Positions 32,972-45,251 of a stretch of DNA of 64,000 nt are shown piece by piece. The notes below the pieces were generated by a model. It worked only from the letters and a program-made list of their open reading frames with translations, did no database searches and had not been told where the DNA came from. The position numbers were made by a program, and so were the translations under genes. The stretch is from Diplolepis rosae (taxonomy: Eukaryota > Arthropoda > Insecta > Hymenoptera > Diplolepididae): NCBI GenBank assembly GCA_030998225.1, contig JAPYXD010000701.1, forward strand, positions 11,640,501 through 11,704,500, given 5' to 3'. Each line of letters opens with the position of its first letter. Position 1 is the stretch's first letter.

Positions 32972-33232
32972 AAATATTATATTATGCAACAAGTACGGAA
33001 AGCGGGCGATTCCGTACGAGTGTGAATTTCGCAATACGAGCCAGGGGCGTGTGCTGCAAACTTAACACGAATCAGAATTGCCTGCTTTTCGCATGTGATG
33101 CACACGATAATTTTGGTAACATATGTACGAAATGTGTCACTTACCGTGCATGTAGAGCAGGCGAAAAAGAGTTTAGATCAACTGAAGGGCTGAAAGTCTA
33201 TAAAAGGCAAGCGACATTTTTTCCGTAAATAA
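32972..33232. repeat. Inverted-repeat patch, TATATTATGCAACAAGTACGG
   Basis: ATATTATGCAACAAGTACGG at about 32975 resembles the ends of the elements at 20410 and 46694. Local hairpin: AAGTACGGAA / TTCCGTACGAG. Unusually GC-rich for the area. The open frame 33022-33228 lies inside. Confidence 0.45.
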
Positions 33233-33399
33233 ATTATTAATTTAGAGAAGAAAATAGGTGGCCTTTCCGGTCTTTTTTCTTTTTTATTCTCTAAATTATA
33301 ATACCGGTAACACCAAAACTACAAATAAATTATTAATAGTTTTGAGTATTCTTAGTAAAATTAATAATTAATATAATTAATATAGTTAAAAACTCATAA

Positions 33400-33703
33400 A
33401 AAATGTTTCTTTTTATAAAATTCTTTTAACGATTTTAGCCACTGAAAACTTTACTTTTAGAATTGGAAACTCTAGAGTTGTAGAGAATATTTTCCCAGAT
33501 AAAATAAACCATGATTTATGAAAATCTAATCATTTTTGAAAAATTAGTAGAAAGCGATAGTATAGTTTTTCGTAAGTTTTGAATTCTTTCTATGAAAAAT
33601 AATTTTTTTTTCTTTCATATGACACGATTGATAATATTATTTTAAGTCTTAAAATTATAGAAAAACTTTTTTTCCAGAGACCTCATTTTTGGCACACACT
33701 ACC
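33400..33703. mobile_element. Family B-like right half
   Basis: Resembles the right arm of the 18651-19318 element (TTTTAGCCACTGAAAACTTT, AACCATGATTTATGAAAATC, CATTTTTGGCACACACTACC). No left arm found; truncated. Confidence 0.5.
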
Positions 33704-33904
33704 GAGACAAAATCTCGATATGATAATAAGCTCCACTAAAATGACGTCAAAAAAAAATTAATGTCAGTGTCTAACGCACATTTTAAAAATGCGAACATTT
33801 TTCCATCGTCGTAAAAGATTTCAGAAATGGCGCTCAGTTCTTATAAACTTTTCACACTCTCCAGTATCAACTAAGCTGTTAAGTGAACAGAATCTATTAG
33901 ATAA

Positions 33905-36810
33905 TCGATAATCCAGCCTACTCTTCGTATATTGACCTGTATCTTTTTCTACCTCTTTTCGAATCCAAATTCACGGCTACATCTTTCAATGATTTTCTCT
34001 TTATCTGAGGCTATCCCTCCCCTATTCACCTCTATCACTTTTCTATCCACTTCTATTTCTTTCTATCACAATGACAATCCCAATTCTCGGCTGTCTCTAT
34101 CAATCCCGTTTCCTTTCTCTCAGCCTATCCTTCGTATATTGATCTGTATCTCTTTCTATCTCTTTGCCAATCCAAATTCACGGCAATATCTTTCAATGCT
34201 TTTCTCTTTATTTCAGGCTATCCCTCCCCTATTCACCTCTATCACTATCTATCACTTATCTATCCAACTCTATTTTTTCTATCTCTTTCTAAATCCGAAT
34301 TCTCGCCTGTATCTTTCAATTTCGTTTTCATTATTTCAGCCTACTCTTCATATATTGACCTGTATCTCTTTCTATCTCTTTGCCAATCCAAATTCACGGT
34401 TGTATCTTTCAATGCTTTTCTCTTTATCTGAGGCTATCCCTCCCCTATTCACCTCTATTTTTTCTATCTCTTTCTAAATCCGTATTCTCGCCTGTATCTT
34501 TCAATTTCGTTTTCATTATTTCAGCCTACTCTTCATACATTAACCTGTATCTCTTTCTATCTCTTTGCCAATCCAAATTCATGGCTGTATCTTTCAATGC
34601 TTTTCTCTTTATCTGAGGCTATCCCTCCCCTATTCACCTCTATCACTTTCTATCACTTATCTACGCACCTCTATTTCTTTCTATCTCTTTCTCAATCCGA
34701 ATTCGCGCCTGTCTCTTTCAATCTCGTTTTCTTTATCTCAGCCTACTCTTCGTATATTGAGCTGTATCTCTTTCTACCTTTTTGGCAATCTAAATTCACG
34801 GATATATCTTTCAATGATATTCTTTTTATCTGAGGCTATCCTTTCCCTATTCACCTCTATCTTTTTCTATCTCTTTGCCAATCCAAATTCACGGCTGTAT
34901 CTTTCAATGATTTTCTCTTTATCTGAGGTTATCCCTCCCCTATTCACTTCTATCACTTTCTATCACTTATATATCCACCTCTATTTCTTTCTATCTCTTT
35001 GTCAATCCGAATTCTCGCCTGTCTCTTTCAATTCCGTTTTTTTTCTCTCAGCCTATCCTTCGTATATTGATCTGTATCTCTTTCTATCTCTTTGCAAGTC
35101 TAAATTCACGGCTATATCTTCCTATCTCTTCTTTATTCAGATATCTACACATATCTCCTTCAGTCTCCTTTCCCTAGTCTCAGCTTATCCTTCGTATATT
35201 GACCTGTATCTCTTTCTATCTCTTTGCCAATACAAAGTCACGGTTGTATCTTTAAATGCTTTTCTCTTTATCTGAGGCTATCCCTCCCCTATTCACCTCT
35301 ATCACTTTCTATCACTTATCTATGCACCTCTATTTCTTTCAATCTCTTTCTCAATCTGAATTCTCGCCTGTCTCTTTCAATCTCGTTTTTTTTATCTCAG
35401 CCTACTCTTCGTATATTGAGCTGTATCTCTTTCTATCTTTTTGCCAATCTATATTCACGGCTATATCTTTCAATACTCTTCTTTTTATCTGAGGCTATCC
35501 CTAACCTATTCACCTATGTCACTTTCTATCACTTGTCTATCCACCACTATTTCTTTATATCTCTTTGTAAATCCAGATGGATGCTTATTTATTTCAATCC
35601 CATTTCCTTCATCTCATGTGTATCCACCTGTATCTTTTTCTATACTTTGTTTATTCGCGGAAATATCTTCCTATCTCTTCTTTATCCAGATGAATACACA
35701 TTTTTTTTCAATCCCCTTTCTCTAATCTCAGCTTGCTCTTCGTATAATGTCCTGTATCTTTTTCTATCTCTTTGCCAATTCAAATTCAAGTCTATATCTT
35801 CCGACGCTTTCCTCTTTGTCTCAGTCTATCCTTCATCTATTTACCTCTATCACTTGTTGTCTCTTGTCTATCTACCTCTATTTATTTATATCTCTTTGTA
35901 AATCCAGGTTCACGCTTATCTCATTCCATCCCTGTCTATCCTCGTAGTCAGATCTACTAATCTTGTGCATACTGCATCATTAATTACAAATAATTACTTT
36001 TATTTATTGGGTAGAAAGGAGATAGAAGATGATACCGTAAATATACAAGGAATAGGCCGAAATAGAGAATAGGGCATTAAAATATTGGCGTGAGTCTGGA
36101 TTGACGAAGGGATAGAAAAAGTTAGGTCGGGAAGATACAGATATTATCGGAGGCAGGGATAAACTGGAGTTCAGAAGAGATAAATATTCCAGAACAAGAG
36201 ATAGACTAAGGGATAGGAATGGATACATATTCCTTGGCATCGGGGATATAGGTTCAGAGATGGAAAGACATAGTGTTTTGGAGGTGGAAATCGGCTACTT
36301 GGAAATGGTAGAAAAGGTTCTATTATTTTCTATTCCCCTGTTTCTATCTCTTTATACTCTCTAAACCTGAATCAGTGAACGGCCACTGATTCACAGTGAC
36401 TATTCACTGATGGCAGCAGCTATAATTCTTTCACTGAGAATCAGTGAAATTCGACTGATGAATCAGTGAAATAGATTGAACTCACTTATTGAATCAGTGA
36501 AAGCTTCAGGTGGGAGTAATAAAACCAGCAATATATTTTAAGGATCGATGAACTCGTTTATTTTAGGCTAAACAACACTAATACGAAATTACGTAATTAT
36601 TATTATTTTTAAGGGACGATAAATCAGTAAAGTGTAGATGAAAGCTTTGAATTCACGAATTCAAAAGTTATGTTCACGTGACGCATTCACTGATTCCTCA
36701 GTGAAATCAATGCAGGGCACTGATTCATCAGTTGATATATTTTCACTGATATAATCAGTGACTATTTCACTGATTCAGGTTTAGAGAGTATCTTTTTACT
36801 TTCAATAGGG
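33905..36810. repeat. Minisatellite fold-back element, copy 2 (inverted relative to copy 1)
   Basis: A pyrimidine-rich array (33905-35940) of irregular units of about 185-250 bp with TATCTGAGGCTATCCCTCCC, CCAATCCAAATTCACGGC and TTGTCAATCCGAATTCTCG phrases. These are the reverse complement of copy 1 units. The inverted spacer is at 35945-36010 (CATTAATTACAAATAATTAC), followed by a purine-rich half to about 36350. The terminal 36190-36350 repeats 31720-31860 directly. Interrupted by the MITE at 36357-36788. The long open frames (up to 236 codons) arise from the lack of T/C-only stop codons. Confidence 0.85.
36357..36788. mobile_element. CACTGAT-array MITE inserted in minisatellite end
   Basis: 432 bp with inverted ends CTCTCTAAACCTGAATCAG (left) and the same at the right. 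The interior holds more than a dozen CACTGAT/ATCAGTG words in both orientations. TA at 36355-36356 and 36789-36790. The paralogous position in copy 1 (31855-31870, CTCTTTATATCTTTTTAC) has one TA, so this is an empty site. Confidence 0.92.
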
Positions 36811-36825
36811 ATGTGCTAAGAGTGG

Positions 36826-38198
36826 CGCATTTTGTAAATGTATTACAAAAAATCTGACCGCTTCGCTCGCAAGTTTGAGCGCGCCTAGGGCGCGCGATTT
36901 GATCGTCGGGCTTCGCGCTCGGTCTTGTGCTCTTCGCATACATTTAAGTTTATTTCTTATAATTTGATACTGAAGCTCAAACCAATTTTATAATAATATT
37001 ACAGATGATGTGAATTACACATTTTCTCAAAGTCACTGAATTTCTTTTTGAATTTAAGTGAAACAGGAAATTCAATTTACTTAAGGCTCTATCAGCCTTA
37101 AGGAACACATTCTCATCATGACGCTCGCGCTTCGCGGTCGATGTTGTTTATAAAATTGAGTAACTTTTTTATAAATTACATGGTTAAAATAATTTATTTT
37201 CTTCCAAATCTCTCAAAAATAAAAAACAATCGTAGACTTTATTTAAGGAAACGATTTTGCAGAACAACGCTTATTTCGTATCTCACATATTTTGGTGAAA
37301 AAAATCGAATTTTTTTAATATTAAAAATCAAAACATAAAATATACATCCTGTCCCGAAATGTCTTAATGAGAATTTATAGACCTCATTTAAGCAAACAAT
37401 TTTTGAGATAAACGTTTTTTTGTATCTCACATATTTTGTCTAAAAAATTGAATTTTTGAATTTTAATCGCATTTTTGGGAATCGAAACGAAAAATATATG
37501 TTTTATCAAAAACTGTGTGAGACAAAATTTGTAGATCTTTTTGAAACGAACAACTTTGTATTCTTACGTTTTTTTCGTATTTCACATATTATTGTTAAAA
37601 AATTGAATTTTGGATTTTCAATAGTTTTTTTTTAAATTAAAAAGAAAAATATGCATCTTATGAAAAAATGTTTCAATTCAAATTTGTAAGTATTTATTTA
37701 TTTAATAATGTTGTATCATAACATTTTTTCGTATCTCGTATAATTTAACTGGAAAATGGAATTTTGATATTGACTTTTTTCGAATTTGAATATGCTATAA
37801 CATTTCTAATTTTGATTTAGTCAAAAAATGTTATCAGGATAATTTGTAGAGATTTATAAGCACTATCAAAAACCAGTATTGAATTTTTTGATTTTTCCAA
37901 AAAGTTATTTTCAAAAACAGAAAAGTAGTGCTCAATCCCTCAATTTTGATTGGATGTGGCTGGTTAACGAACTTGTCCTTACTTTTTCGGCTCCGATAAA
38001 GTGTACCAAAGCTCAATTCAATCTGATAATTCTATCGAGAGTTATGCCGCACACAACCTACTACAGACAGACAGACAGACACTTTCGTAAAAACCGTTTT
38101 TTCTGACTCAGGGGGTCTCAAAACGTAAAGATTTGATGAAAATTTCGAAAGTCATTTTTCACATAAAACCAATACCTTCTCATCCATGATGAGAATGT
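36826..38198 (+). mobile_element. Family K element, copy 1, with four ~150-bp modules
   Basis: GC-rich head (36850-36940, CGCGCCTAGGGCGCGCG palindrome and CTTCGCGCTCGG), then a near-palindrome CTTAAGGCT..AGCCTTAAG at 37079-37101. ACACATTCTCATCATGACG follows at 37105, then four diverged tandem modules with GTATCTCACATATTTTG at 37278, 37422, 37578 and 37731. It ends in a hairpin TTCTCATC CAT GATGAGAA just before 38198. Related copies at 38817, 42409 and 50129. Confidence 0.75.
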
Positions 38199-38812
38199 AA
38201 AAATTATTTTTGCGAATTACCTTCACTTTAGTTTGTAATTGAGAATGTGATTAACTTTTTAGCTGTACAAAAATAAGTGATAAAAGATTATTATGTCAGA
38301 TTGAGATTTTTATTAGCCTCTTAGGGCATCAGCTATATTAGCGTCTTAGTCGTCACATGCTACGGAGCAAAATTTAGCTCTCCTCCTTCTTTTGGGAAGA
38401 TACACTGCTGATATTTTTCTCTGGGTACAATAGAGTCTGGTGCACACTTTGAGCGTGATGGTTACAAGTATCGTGTTCTTTCGAGCGAAATTGGGATGAG
38501 GGGATGATGTGAAAGAAGAAAAAGTATAGCTGGGTAGGAAGAGAAAGTAGGATCAGTTGAAAGGGTTGGAATGAAAGACAGAGAAAAAGAGTGCGTGCAT
38601 AGATGGATTTTTCCTTTTTCCAATAAAGTTATTCCATGTTTACGTAATGACGTAAGAGAATTACGAATGGTAATCCCCTGGCTTCTGCGCATAGCGAAAG
38701 CATGTTTATACTCTTATTATTTCTTTGGACCAATCGTTAAACTTGTAATAATGCAATCCATAACGGTGAGTGAATTTCTACAGGCATAATTTGATGTTTA
38801 TAAAAATTTCGG
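38199..38812. other. Intergenic, single-copy looking
   Basis: Balanced composition around 38330-38700. Two overlapping short frames on opposite strands have no motif. Nothing assigned. Confidence 0.4.
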
Positions 38813-38816
38813 TTTT

Positions 38817-39560
38817 TATATTTTCATCATATGAGAAGGTATTGATTTTATGTGGAATATCATTTTCAAAATTTTTATCAAATTTTCACGTTTTTTGACC
38901 CCTTGAGTCAGAAAAAAGAGTTTTTACAAAAGTGTCCGGCGTCCCGAGTCTGTGGACACGATAACTTTTGATAGAGTTATCGGATTGAATTGGAATTCGG
39001 TACACCTTTTGAAGGCTTAAAAATGAAGGAAAGATTCGTTAACGAGCCATTTTTTACCAATGGTTCTGGTGTTATTCATAAAAAACGTTTACGTAAAAAT
39101 CAGAAATTCCATTTTTCCGCCAAAATATACGAGATACGGCAAAAATGTTAAGGAACAAAATTTTTTTTTTCAAGGAGGTCTACAAATTTCCTGCTGACCA
39201 TTTTCTCATAGGAGATATATTTTTTGTTTAATAACGAAAAATGTTATTAAAGATAAAATCCTTTGTTTTCCAAAAAAATGTACCAGATATGAAAAGAAAT
39301 TTCCAGAAAATTTTTTTTATCTCAAGAAGATATACAAATTAACTTCAGAGAATTTTCAGGTCGGATGCGTAGTTATCGTTTTAATTGTATAAAACGTTAT
39401 CTAAAAAGAAAAATTCTAGTTTGCACCAATTTTATGCGAGATAGGAAAAATATGTCAGGAAAGTAAATTGTTCGTTTCAAAAAGATCTGCAAATTAGCTT
39501 CTGACGGGAAAATATAATGAACAATTTTTCAATGATTAGAAAATAATTTAAAATTACTCA
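38817..39560 (-). mobile_element. Family K element, copy 2 (partial)
   Basis: Starts at the hairpin terminus (TTTTCATCATATGAGAAGG). Reads through GACCCCTTGAGTCAG and AAAGTGTCCGG and three modules containing CAAAATATACGAGATACGG-type words. The GC-rich head is missing. Confidence 0.7.
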
Positions 39561-39789
39561 TTTAGTATGTATTTTTTTCATCTATGTTTTTTCGAATTCT
39601 TGTATCTCACCTTGAAAAAATGTTGTTCGGATGTAAAAAACTTTTTTCTGAGTGTGATTTGAAGAATTCAGAAACACAAATATTGTATATAAATGATAAA
39701 TTTTGGAATCCATTGATATCAAGATTAAGAAGCTCAAAATCATGTTATATACTCTCTTACAATTTGAATCAGTTTTTTAAAACCAATTT

Positions 39790-39895
39790 TAATTAGTGAC
39801 TGGATTCTAGCAATACAAATAGTTGTTTTAAATAACAGTAACTGAAAAATCAGTTGAAATCAACTAATTCATAACTAGAATCCAGTCTGGTTAAA
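39790..39895. repeat. Short palindrome
   Basis: GTGACTGGATTCTAGCAAT at the left pairs with ACTAGAATCCAGTC at the right. Interior CAGTTGAAATCAACTAAT. Related words at 26170 and 55068. Confidence 0.5.
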
Positions 39896-40027
39896 ATCTA
39901 AAAAATACTGAGTTCAAATGTTCAATAACAGTATTTTTATAAAAATATTAATGTTATTCTCCTTTATGAAAAACCGATTCAGGAAAGGCTCTTTTATATG
40001 TATTATTTTTGTTACGTACACCTTTAA

Positions 40028-40691
40028 GGTAGTACGATCACGAAAATTAGACCTCAGGCAAAAATAGATAATTTTGCTTTCAAGAATAGCAATATTATTA
40101 TTGAAGGGCTAATTTGAAAGAGAAAAGATTATTTTTTATGAAAAAAATTTGAAACACAAAAAAATAATGTTATTGATAAATTTTATTTTTGCCCAAACTT
40201 ATTTTATTATCGCTTCGAGCCAAATTTTTAAAAATGATGAGAGTCTAATAAATCACGGTTCATTTTTTCAGAAAAAAGATTCTCTACAACTTGACCGTTT
40301 CCTATTTTTGAAATTGAATTAATTATTATCAAATACAGCAATTTGTTTATAAAAATTTTGTTTTGAAAAATTGTTTTTTTATAATTTCAGCCATTAAAGA
40401 ATTCATTTTCAAAAATCGGAAACGGTCAAGTTGTAGAGAATCTTTTTCCTAAAAAAATGAACCGTGATTTATTAGAATCGCATCATTTTTAAAAATTTGG
40501 CTCGAAGCGATAAGAAAATAAGTTTGGGCAAAAATAAAATTTATTAATAACATTATTTTTTGTGTTTCAAATTTTTTTCATGAAAAATAATCTTTTCTCT
40601 TTCAAATTAGCCCTTAAATGATAATATTGCTATTCTTGAAAGCAAAATTATCTATTTTTGCCTTTGGTCTAATTTTCGTGATTGTACTACC
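40028..40691. mobile_element. Palindromic TTAA element, family B copy 5
   Basis: 664 bp. GGTAGTACGATCACGAAAAT at the left and its inverse at the right (GGTAGTACAATCACGAAAAT). Flanked by TTAA (40024-40027) and TTCA (40692-40695). Arms are highly similar over about 300 bp each. Confidence 0.93.
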
Positions 40692-40699
40692 TTCATATC

Positions 40700-41552
40700 T
40701 TTTCAATGGAAAAACTGATTGTCCTGATCTACTTGATATTTTTTTCCAATTTTTGCTAAAAACATTGTGATACTTTTCATTTGATTATACATTTCTGATA
40801 TATTCCTTTAGAGTTTAAAAACTTAAAATTCGGCTCTGCTCTATTTGATTGCTCGTAAAGTAATTTTAATTAAAAATAATTATGAATACAAGAATGGTTT
40901 TAGTAGTTTGTAAAGTTTCGAAACGTGTCGCATTTGTGGTGGCATAGTCATCGCCATGGTGTAATTTAAAAGTTTATATTCGAGTTAAATTACCGCCGTA
41001 ATGATTTAATTTGAGTGGAAGGTGGATATGAAGCAAGGGCAGCACGCTTGGTCGCGTGGACGTGGCAGTTAACAAAAGTTCACAGTGGGTGTTTAGACGG
41101 GAGCTTAAAACAAATAACCGTTTGCTCTGGGCTAGGATAATAGAGTTATCGTTTCACGGCTAACTCATTTACTCTTTGTTATCGTCCGGGGCTGGAAAAG
41201 CCACACTGCCACAGTGGCTTAGGTATGGCAAAGAGGATGAGAGACGAATTTTGACGAGATCCTCACCTCTTCGCCTCCTCTTTGAGGTGAGAGTCTCTGT
41301 TAGCGAAGCACCGTGCAATACATAATGGATGCTGTAGTCTGCCCGATCCCCGCTGCACCCAATTAGATGGAATTTCAAATCTTCCTTACCCCAGGGATCT
41401 CCTGTTCACTGAAAGACCCTGCTTGAGGATTGAACCTCGTTTCACTTCTTCACGAGCTCACCCTTCAATTGCCCGATTTTTCACATTTTCTCCCTTTTTT
41501 ATACTCAAATAATAACACTTTGAGTTTTTTATTTGTTAACTATTACTATTTA
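40700..41552. other. Intergenic with a GC-richer block
   Basis: 40920-41460 is GC-richer. It has a local hairpin near 41235-41300 (GAGATCCTCACCTC / GAGGTGAGAGTCTC) and a possible pol III B-box on the minus strand (GGTTCAATCC near 41435). No tRNA cloverleaf could be drawn. The 69-codon minus frame at 41169-41378 has no recognised motif. Confidence 0.4.
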
Positions 41553-41557
41553 CTTAA

Positions 41558-42226
41558 GGTAGTTTTTATCCACGAAAATTAGACCTCAGGCAAAAATAGA
41601 TAATTTTGCTTCCAAAAATAGCAATATTATTATTGAAGGGCTATTTTGAGAAAGAAAAGATTAGTTTAAATGAAAAAAATTTGAAACACAGAAAAATAAT
41701 TTTATTAATAAATTTTATTTTTGATCCAACTTTTTTTCTTACTGCTTCTTACCAAATTTAAAAAAATTATGTGATTCTAATAAACTATGAATAATTTTTT
41801 AAGAGAAAAGATTTCTCACAACTTCACCCTTTTAAGATTTTTAAAAATAAATTCTTTAATGGCTGAAACCATTAAAAAAGAAAAATTTCAAAACGAAATT
41901 TTTATAAACAAATTGCTGAATTCAATAATAATTTATTCAGTTTCGAAAATTGGAAATGGTTAAGTTGCAGGGAATCTTCTTCTTAAAAAAGTTATTTGTA
42001 ATTTATTGAAATCGCATGATTTTTTTAAATTTGCTAGGAAGCGATAAGAAAAAAAGTTGGGTCAAAAATAAAATTTATTAATAAAATTATTTTTCGGTGT
42101 TTCAATTTTTTTTCATGTAAAATAATCTTTTCTCTCTCAAAATAGCTCTTCAATAATAATATTGCTATTCTTGAAAGCAAAATTATCTATTTTTGCCTGA
42201 GGTCTAATTTTCGTGGATTAACTACC
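41558..42226. mobile_element. Palindromic TTAA element, family B copy 6
   Basis: 669 bp between TTAA 41554-41557 and 42227-42230. Ends GGTAGTTTTTATCCACG and inverted GGTAGTTAATCCACG, with full-length arms. Confidence 0.94.
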
Positions 42227-42408
42227 TTAATCAATTTCGCTTTTAGGAAAGGGTATATTTTACATGCACCTGCACTTTTAGAAATTTTATTTTATTTAAT
42301 ATTTCGTGTTTATTACTTATGAAGAAACATGCATGTGTATTGAATTTAATATACTGAAATTATCAAATTTATATAATTCAAAATTAAAAAATCTGCCAGC
42401 TTTGCGGG

Positions 42409-42985
42409 CACACTCTCATCCTGCGTTTCGCGCTCCGTTCTGTTTGGATCTCGCGCTTCGCTCTCGATCTTATATATCGCATACATATAAGTTTATTTCT
42501 TGTAATTTGATACCGATGCTCAAGTCAATTTTATAATATTGTAGATGTGAACTACATTTTCACGAAGTTACTTAATTTGTTTCTGATTAGAAATTAAATA
42601 TTTCAAAAAGGAAAAAAATTAGTAGACTGTTTTTAAGCAAAAGATTTTTTATTTTAAGGCTTATTTTGTATCTCGCATATTTGGGTTAAAAAATTGAATT
42701 TAGGGTTTTCAATAGTACTTTTTTGAAATTAAAAAGAAAAATATACATTTTATGAAAAAATATTGCGGTTTAAACTTGTAGATTTTTATGTAGTGAACAA
42801 TTTTTTGTCATAACTTTTTTTCAGTATTTCGTATAATTTAACTGGAAAATGGAATTTAGATATTGACTTTTTTCAAATTTTAACATACTGTAATAAAAAA
42901 GTTTCATTATTTCTTTCTTATAGTAGGATCACTTACTTTTATAAATTTTTTACATCAAAATTGTAGTTATGGAGATTTTTATGAA
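42409..42985 (+). mobile_element. Family K element, copy 3 (partial)
   Basis: Begins ACACTCTCATCCTGCGTTTC with the GC-rich head (CTCGCGCTTCGCTCTCG). It continues through CATACATATAAGTTTATTTC and at least two modules (TTTTGTATCTCGCATATT), then loses similarity near 42985. Confidence 0.65.
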
Positions 42986-42989
42986 AAAT

Positions 42990-43628
42990 GCTTGAAAAAA
43001 TAATCCTGATGATTCAGAAATTTCAAGTTACACAACAATATTTTCTGCAGATTCCAAATTGAATATGAGCAAATGAACATCATTTTTTTGATAATTTTAA
43101 GGTTCATTAATGCACTAAAACTAAAACATCAGCGTAAAAATTTAAATGTGTCTTGTTATTGAATAATTTTTGTACTCGAGTGGAAGGCAAAAACAGAAAT
43201 AATATAAGTAACTCAATCAAAATACCTCAGCACGTTGAAATTTGTTTTGAAATTAACATTTCGTATGCACATTTGTGAAATATTAAAAATTCTACCAAGA
43301 AGGAATTTTGCCATCAGGTTTTAATTAAAAAATTATAATATAAGTTAAATTTGTCATAGTGTGAAAAATCTGTATTTCTTATCTTCACAAAATAATGAAG
43401 TCAGCTGAATTAGAAAATTATTATTCCAATAAATCCTAGTAAAAATCGCCTCTTGTAGTAAGACAGTAAATTACAATTTGTACATAAATATACTTACCTA
43501 CGAAATAATTTTTCTGCTTTATCTACAAAATTCTGACAGGATGATGAAATTCCTTATAATCTGCCCAAGGAGATAAGATATGCTGGATGAAACATATTTT
43601 ATGATGGAATTTCTGTGTTTTTTTCATT
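42990..43628. other. Intergenic, nothing recognised
   Basis: AT-rich; no gene or repeat assigned. Confidence 0.4.
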
Positions 43629-43917
43629 TTAAGGGGTTAAAATACTCTACTCTGACAAAATGAACTTAATTCTATAAAATGTATAAAATATTTCTCTTGT
43701 TTATTAGCTAATTAATTGAAAGATACGAATATAATATATCATATCAATTATCTCTGAATATTGTTAACAGCTAACGCTAACATTAAAATTAAAATTAAAA
43801 ATTGAAAATTTTCGGAGTAGGCCCAATATTCGGTTTAAAGAAATGGTGAACATAATTATTGAAATATCTTTTAAGGTATGCCATGATGCCTTACTGCGAT
43901 AGTTTGTTTCTACTTAA

Positions 43918-44610
43918 GGGGTTAGGTCACTCTAGAGACAGACAAAAATAGGCATATTTTGTAAGTTTTTCCAGCAAAAGCAAGAAATAAATCAAGATTA
44001 GAAAATAGGGTTTTTATCATACATCTAATTGACCGTACAAAATAATTTTTTTAAAGCGATAGATCTCAAAATGGCGACTATGCAGCATTTTTCCGATGAC
44101 GCCTTTATTTCTGGAAGGTCCATGGCTGGACAAACAGCTCCAATAATTTTTGAGGTATGAAAAGTATATGAAAATGTATATAATACAATAAATAATATAT
44201 ACATAAATAAGTATGTATATATATATAAAGTATATGAAAAGTATAAAATTCCATAAAAAATCGTCAGAAAATTTTTAATAAAAAAAGAAACTATGCAATA
44301 TGATAAAAACATCTTACGCACTTTTCTAGATATTCTTATGTCTAATTGAAAAAACTTCAGTGACTCATCATAAGTCAAAAATTACAGGAGCTGTTTGTCC
44401 GGCCGTGAACTTTCCAGAAATAATGACGTCATCGGAAAAATGCTGCATAGTCGCCATTTTGAGATCTATCGCTTTAAAATAATTATTTTGTACAGTTAAT
44501 TACATGTATAATAAAAACCCTATTTTGTAATCTTGATTTATTTTATGGTTTTGCTGGAAAAAATCACAAAATATGCCTATTTTTGTCTGTCTCTAGAGTG
44601 ACCTAACCCC
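43918..44610. mobile_element. TTAA palindromic element, family C copy 4, at the centre of palindrome D
   Basis: 693 bp. GGGGTTAGGTCACTCTAGAG at both ends (inverted), followed by ACAGACAAAAATAGGCATAT in both arms. TTAA at 43914-43917 and 44611-44614. Flanks TTTCTAC|TTAA and TTAA|GTAGAAA are themselves mirror images. The loop contains a TA-rich stretch (44160-44240). Confidence 0.9.
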
Positions 44611-44657
44611 TTAAGTAGAAACGGACTATCGCAGTAAGGCATAATGGCATTTCTTAA

Positions 44658-45251
44658 GCTAGTGTATCCACGAAAATTAGACTTGAGGTATAAATAGATA
44701 ATTTTGTTTCCAAGAATGGCAATATTATTACTGAAGGGCTAATTTGAAGAAGAAAAGATTATTTTCCATGAAAAATATTTGAAATACAAAAAAAAAATTT
44801 TATTAATTAATTTTATTTTAGCCCTAACTTTTTTTCTTATTGCTTCTTACCAATTTTAAAAAAATTATGCGATTCTAATTAATTACGAATCACTGTATCA
44901 AGGAAAAGATTCTCTACAACTTAACCATTTCCAATTATTGAAAATTAAGCAATTTGTTTATAAAAATTTCGTTTTGAAAACATTTTTTTAATCGTTTCAG
45001 CTATTCTCTGAAAAAATGGTTTGTGATTTATTAGAATCGTATAATTATTTAAAATTTGGTAAGAAGCAATAAGAAAAAAAGTTGGGTCAAAAATAAAATT
45101 TATTAATAAAAATATTTTTCTGTGTTTCAAATTTTATTTATTGAAAATAATCTTTTCTCTTTCAAATTAGCCCTTCAATAGTAATATTGCTATTCTTGAA
45201 AGCAAAATTATCTATGTTTGCCTGAAGTCTAATTTTCGTAAATCAACTACT
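44658..45251. mobile_element. Palindromic TTAA element, family B copy 7, nested in palindrome D
   Basis: 594 bp. Left GCTAGTGTATCCACGAAAAT, with family B inner words in both arms. TTAA at 44654-44657 and 45252-45255. The uninterrupted left arm of D reads ATCTTTTAAGGTATG at 43867-43881, a single TTAA at the same place, which proves the 4-bp duplication. Confidence 0.93.

Larger units (their letters stand above)
31881..33370. other. Spacer between the two minisatellite elements
   Basis: 31890-32160 is GC-richer and single-copy looking. 32450-32690 has an open frame of low complexity, not judged a gene. Contains the small elements listed separately. Confidence 0.45.

Noticed and set aside
34565..35901. 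Long overlapping plus-strand open frames of 236 and 225 codons (Ser/Leu/Tyr/Phe-rich)
   Set aside because: They follow the pyrimidine-rich minisatellite, which lacks stop codons. The peptides are repetitive and appear in several frames at once, with no start or splice context.
41400..41460. Possible tRNA or tRNA-derived SINE (B-box-like GGTTCAATCC on minus strand)
   Set aside because: No A-box at the right distance and no cloverleaf could be drawn.
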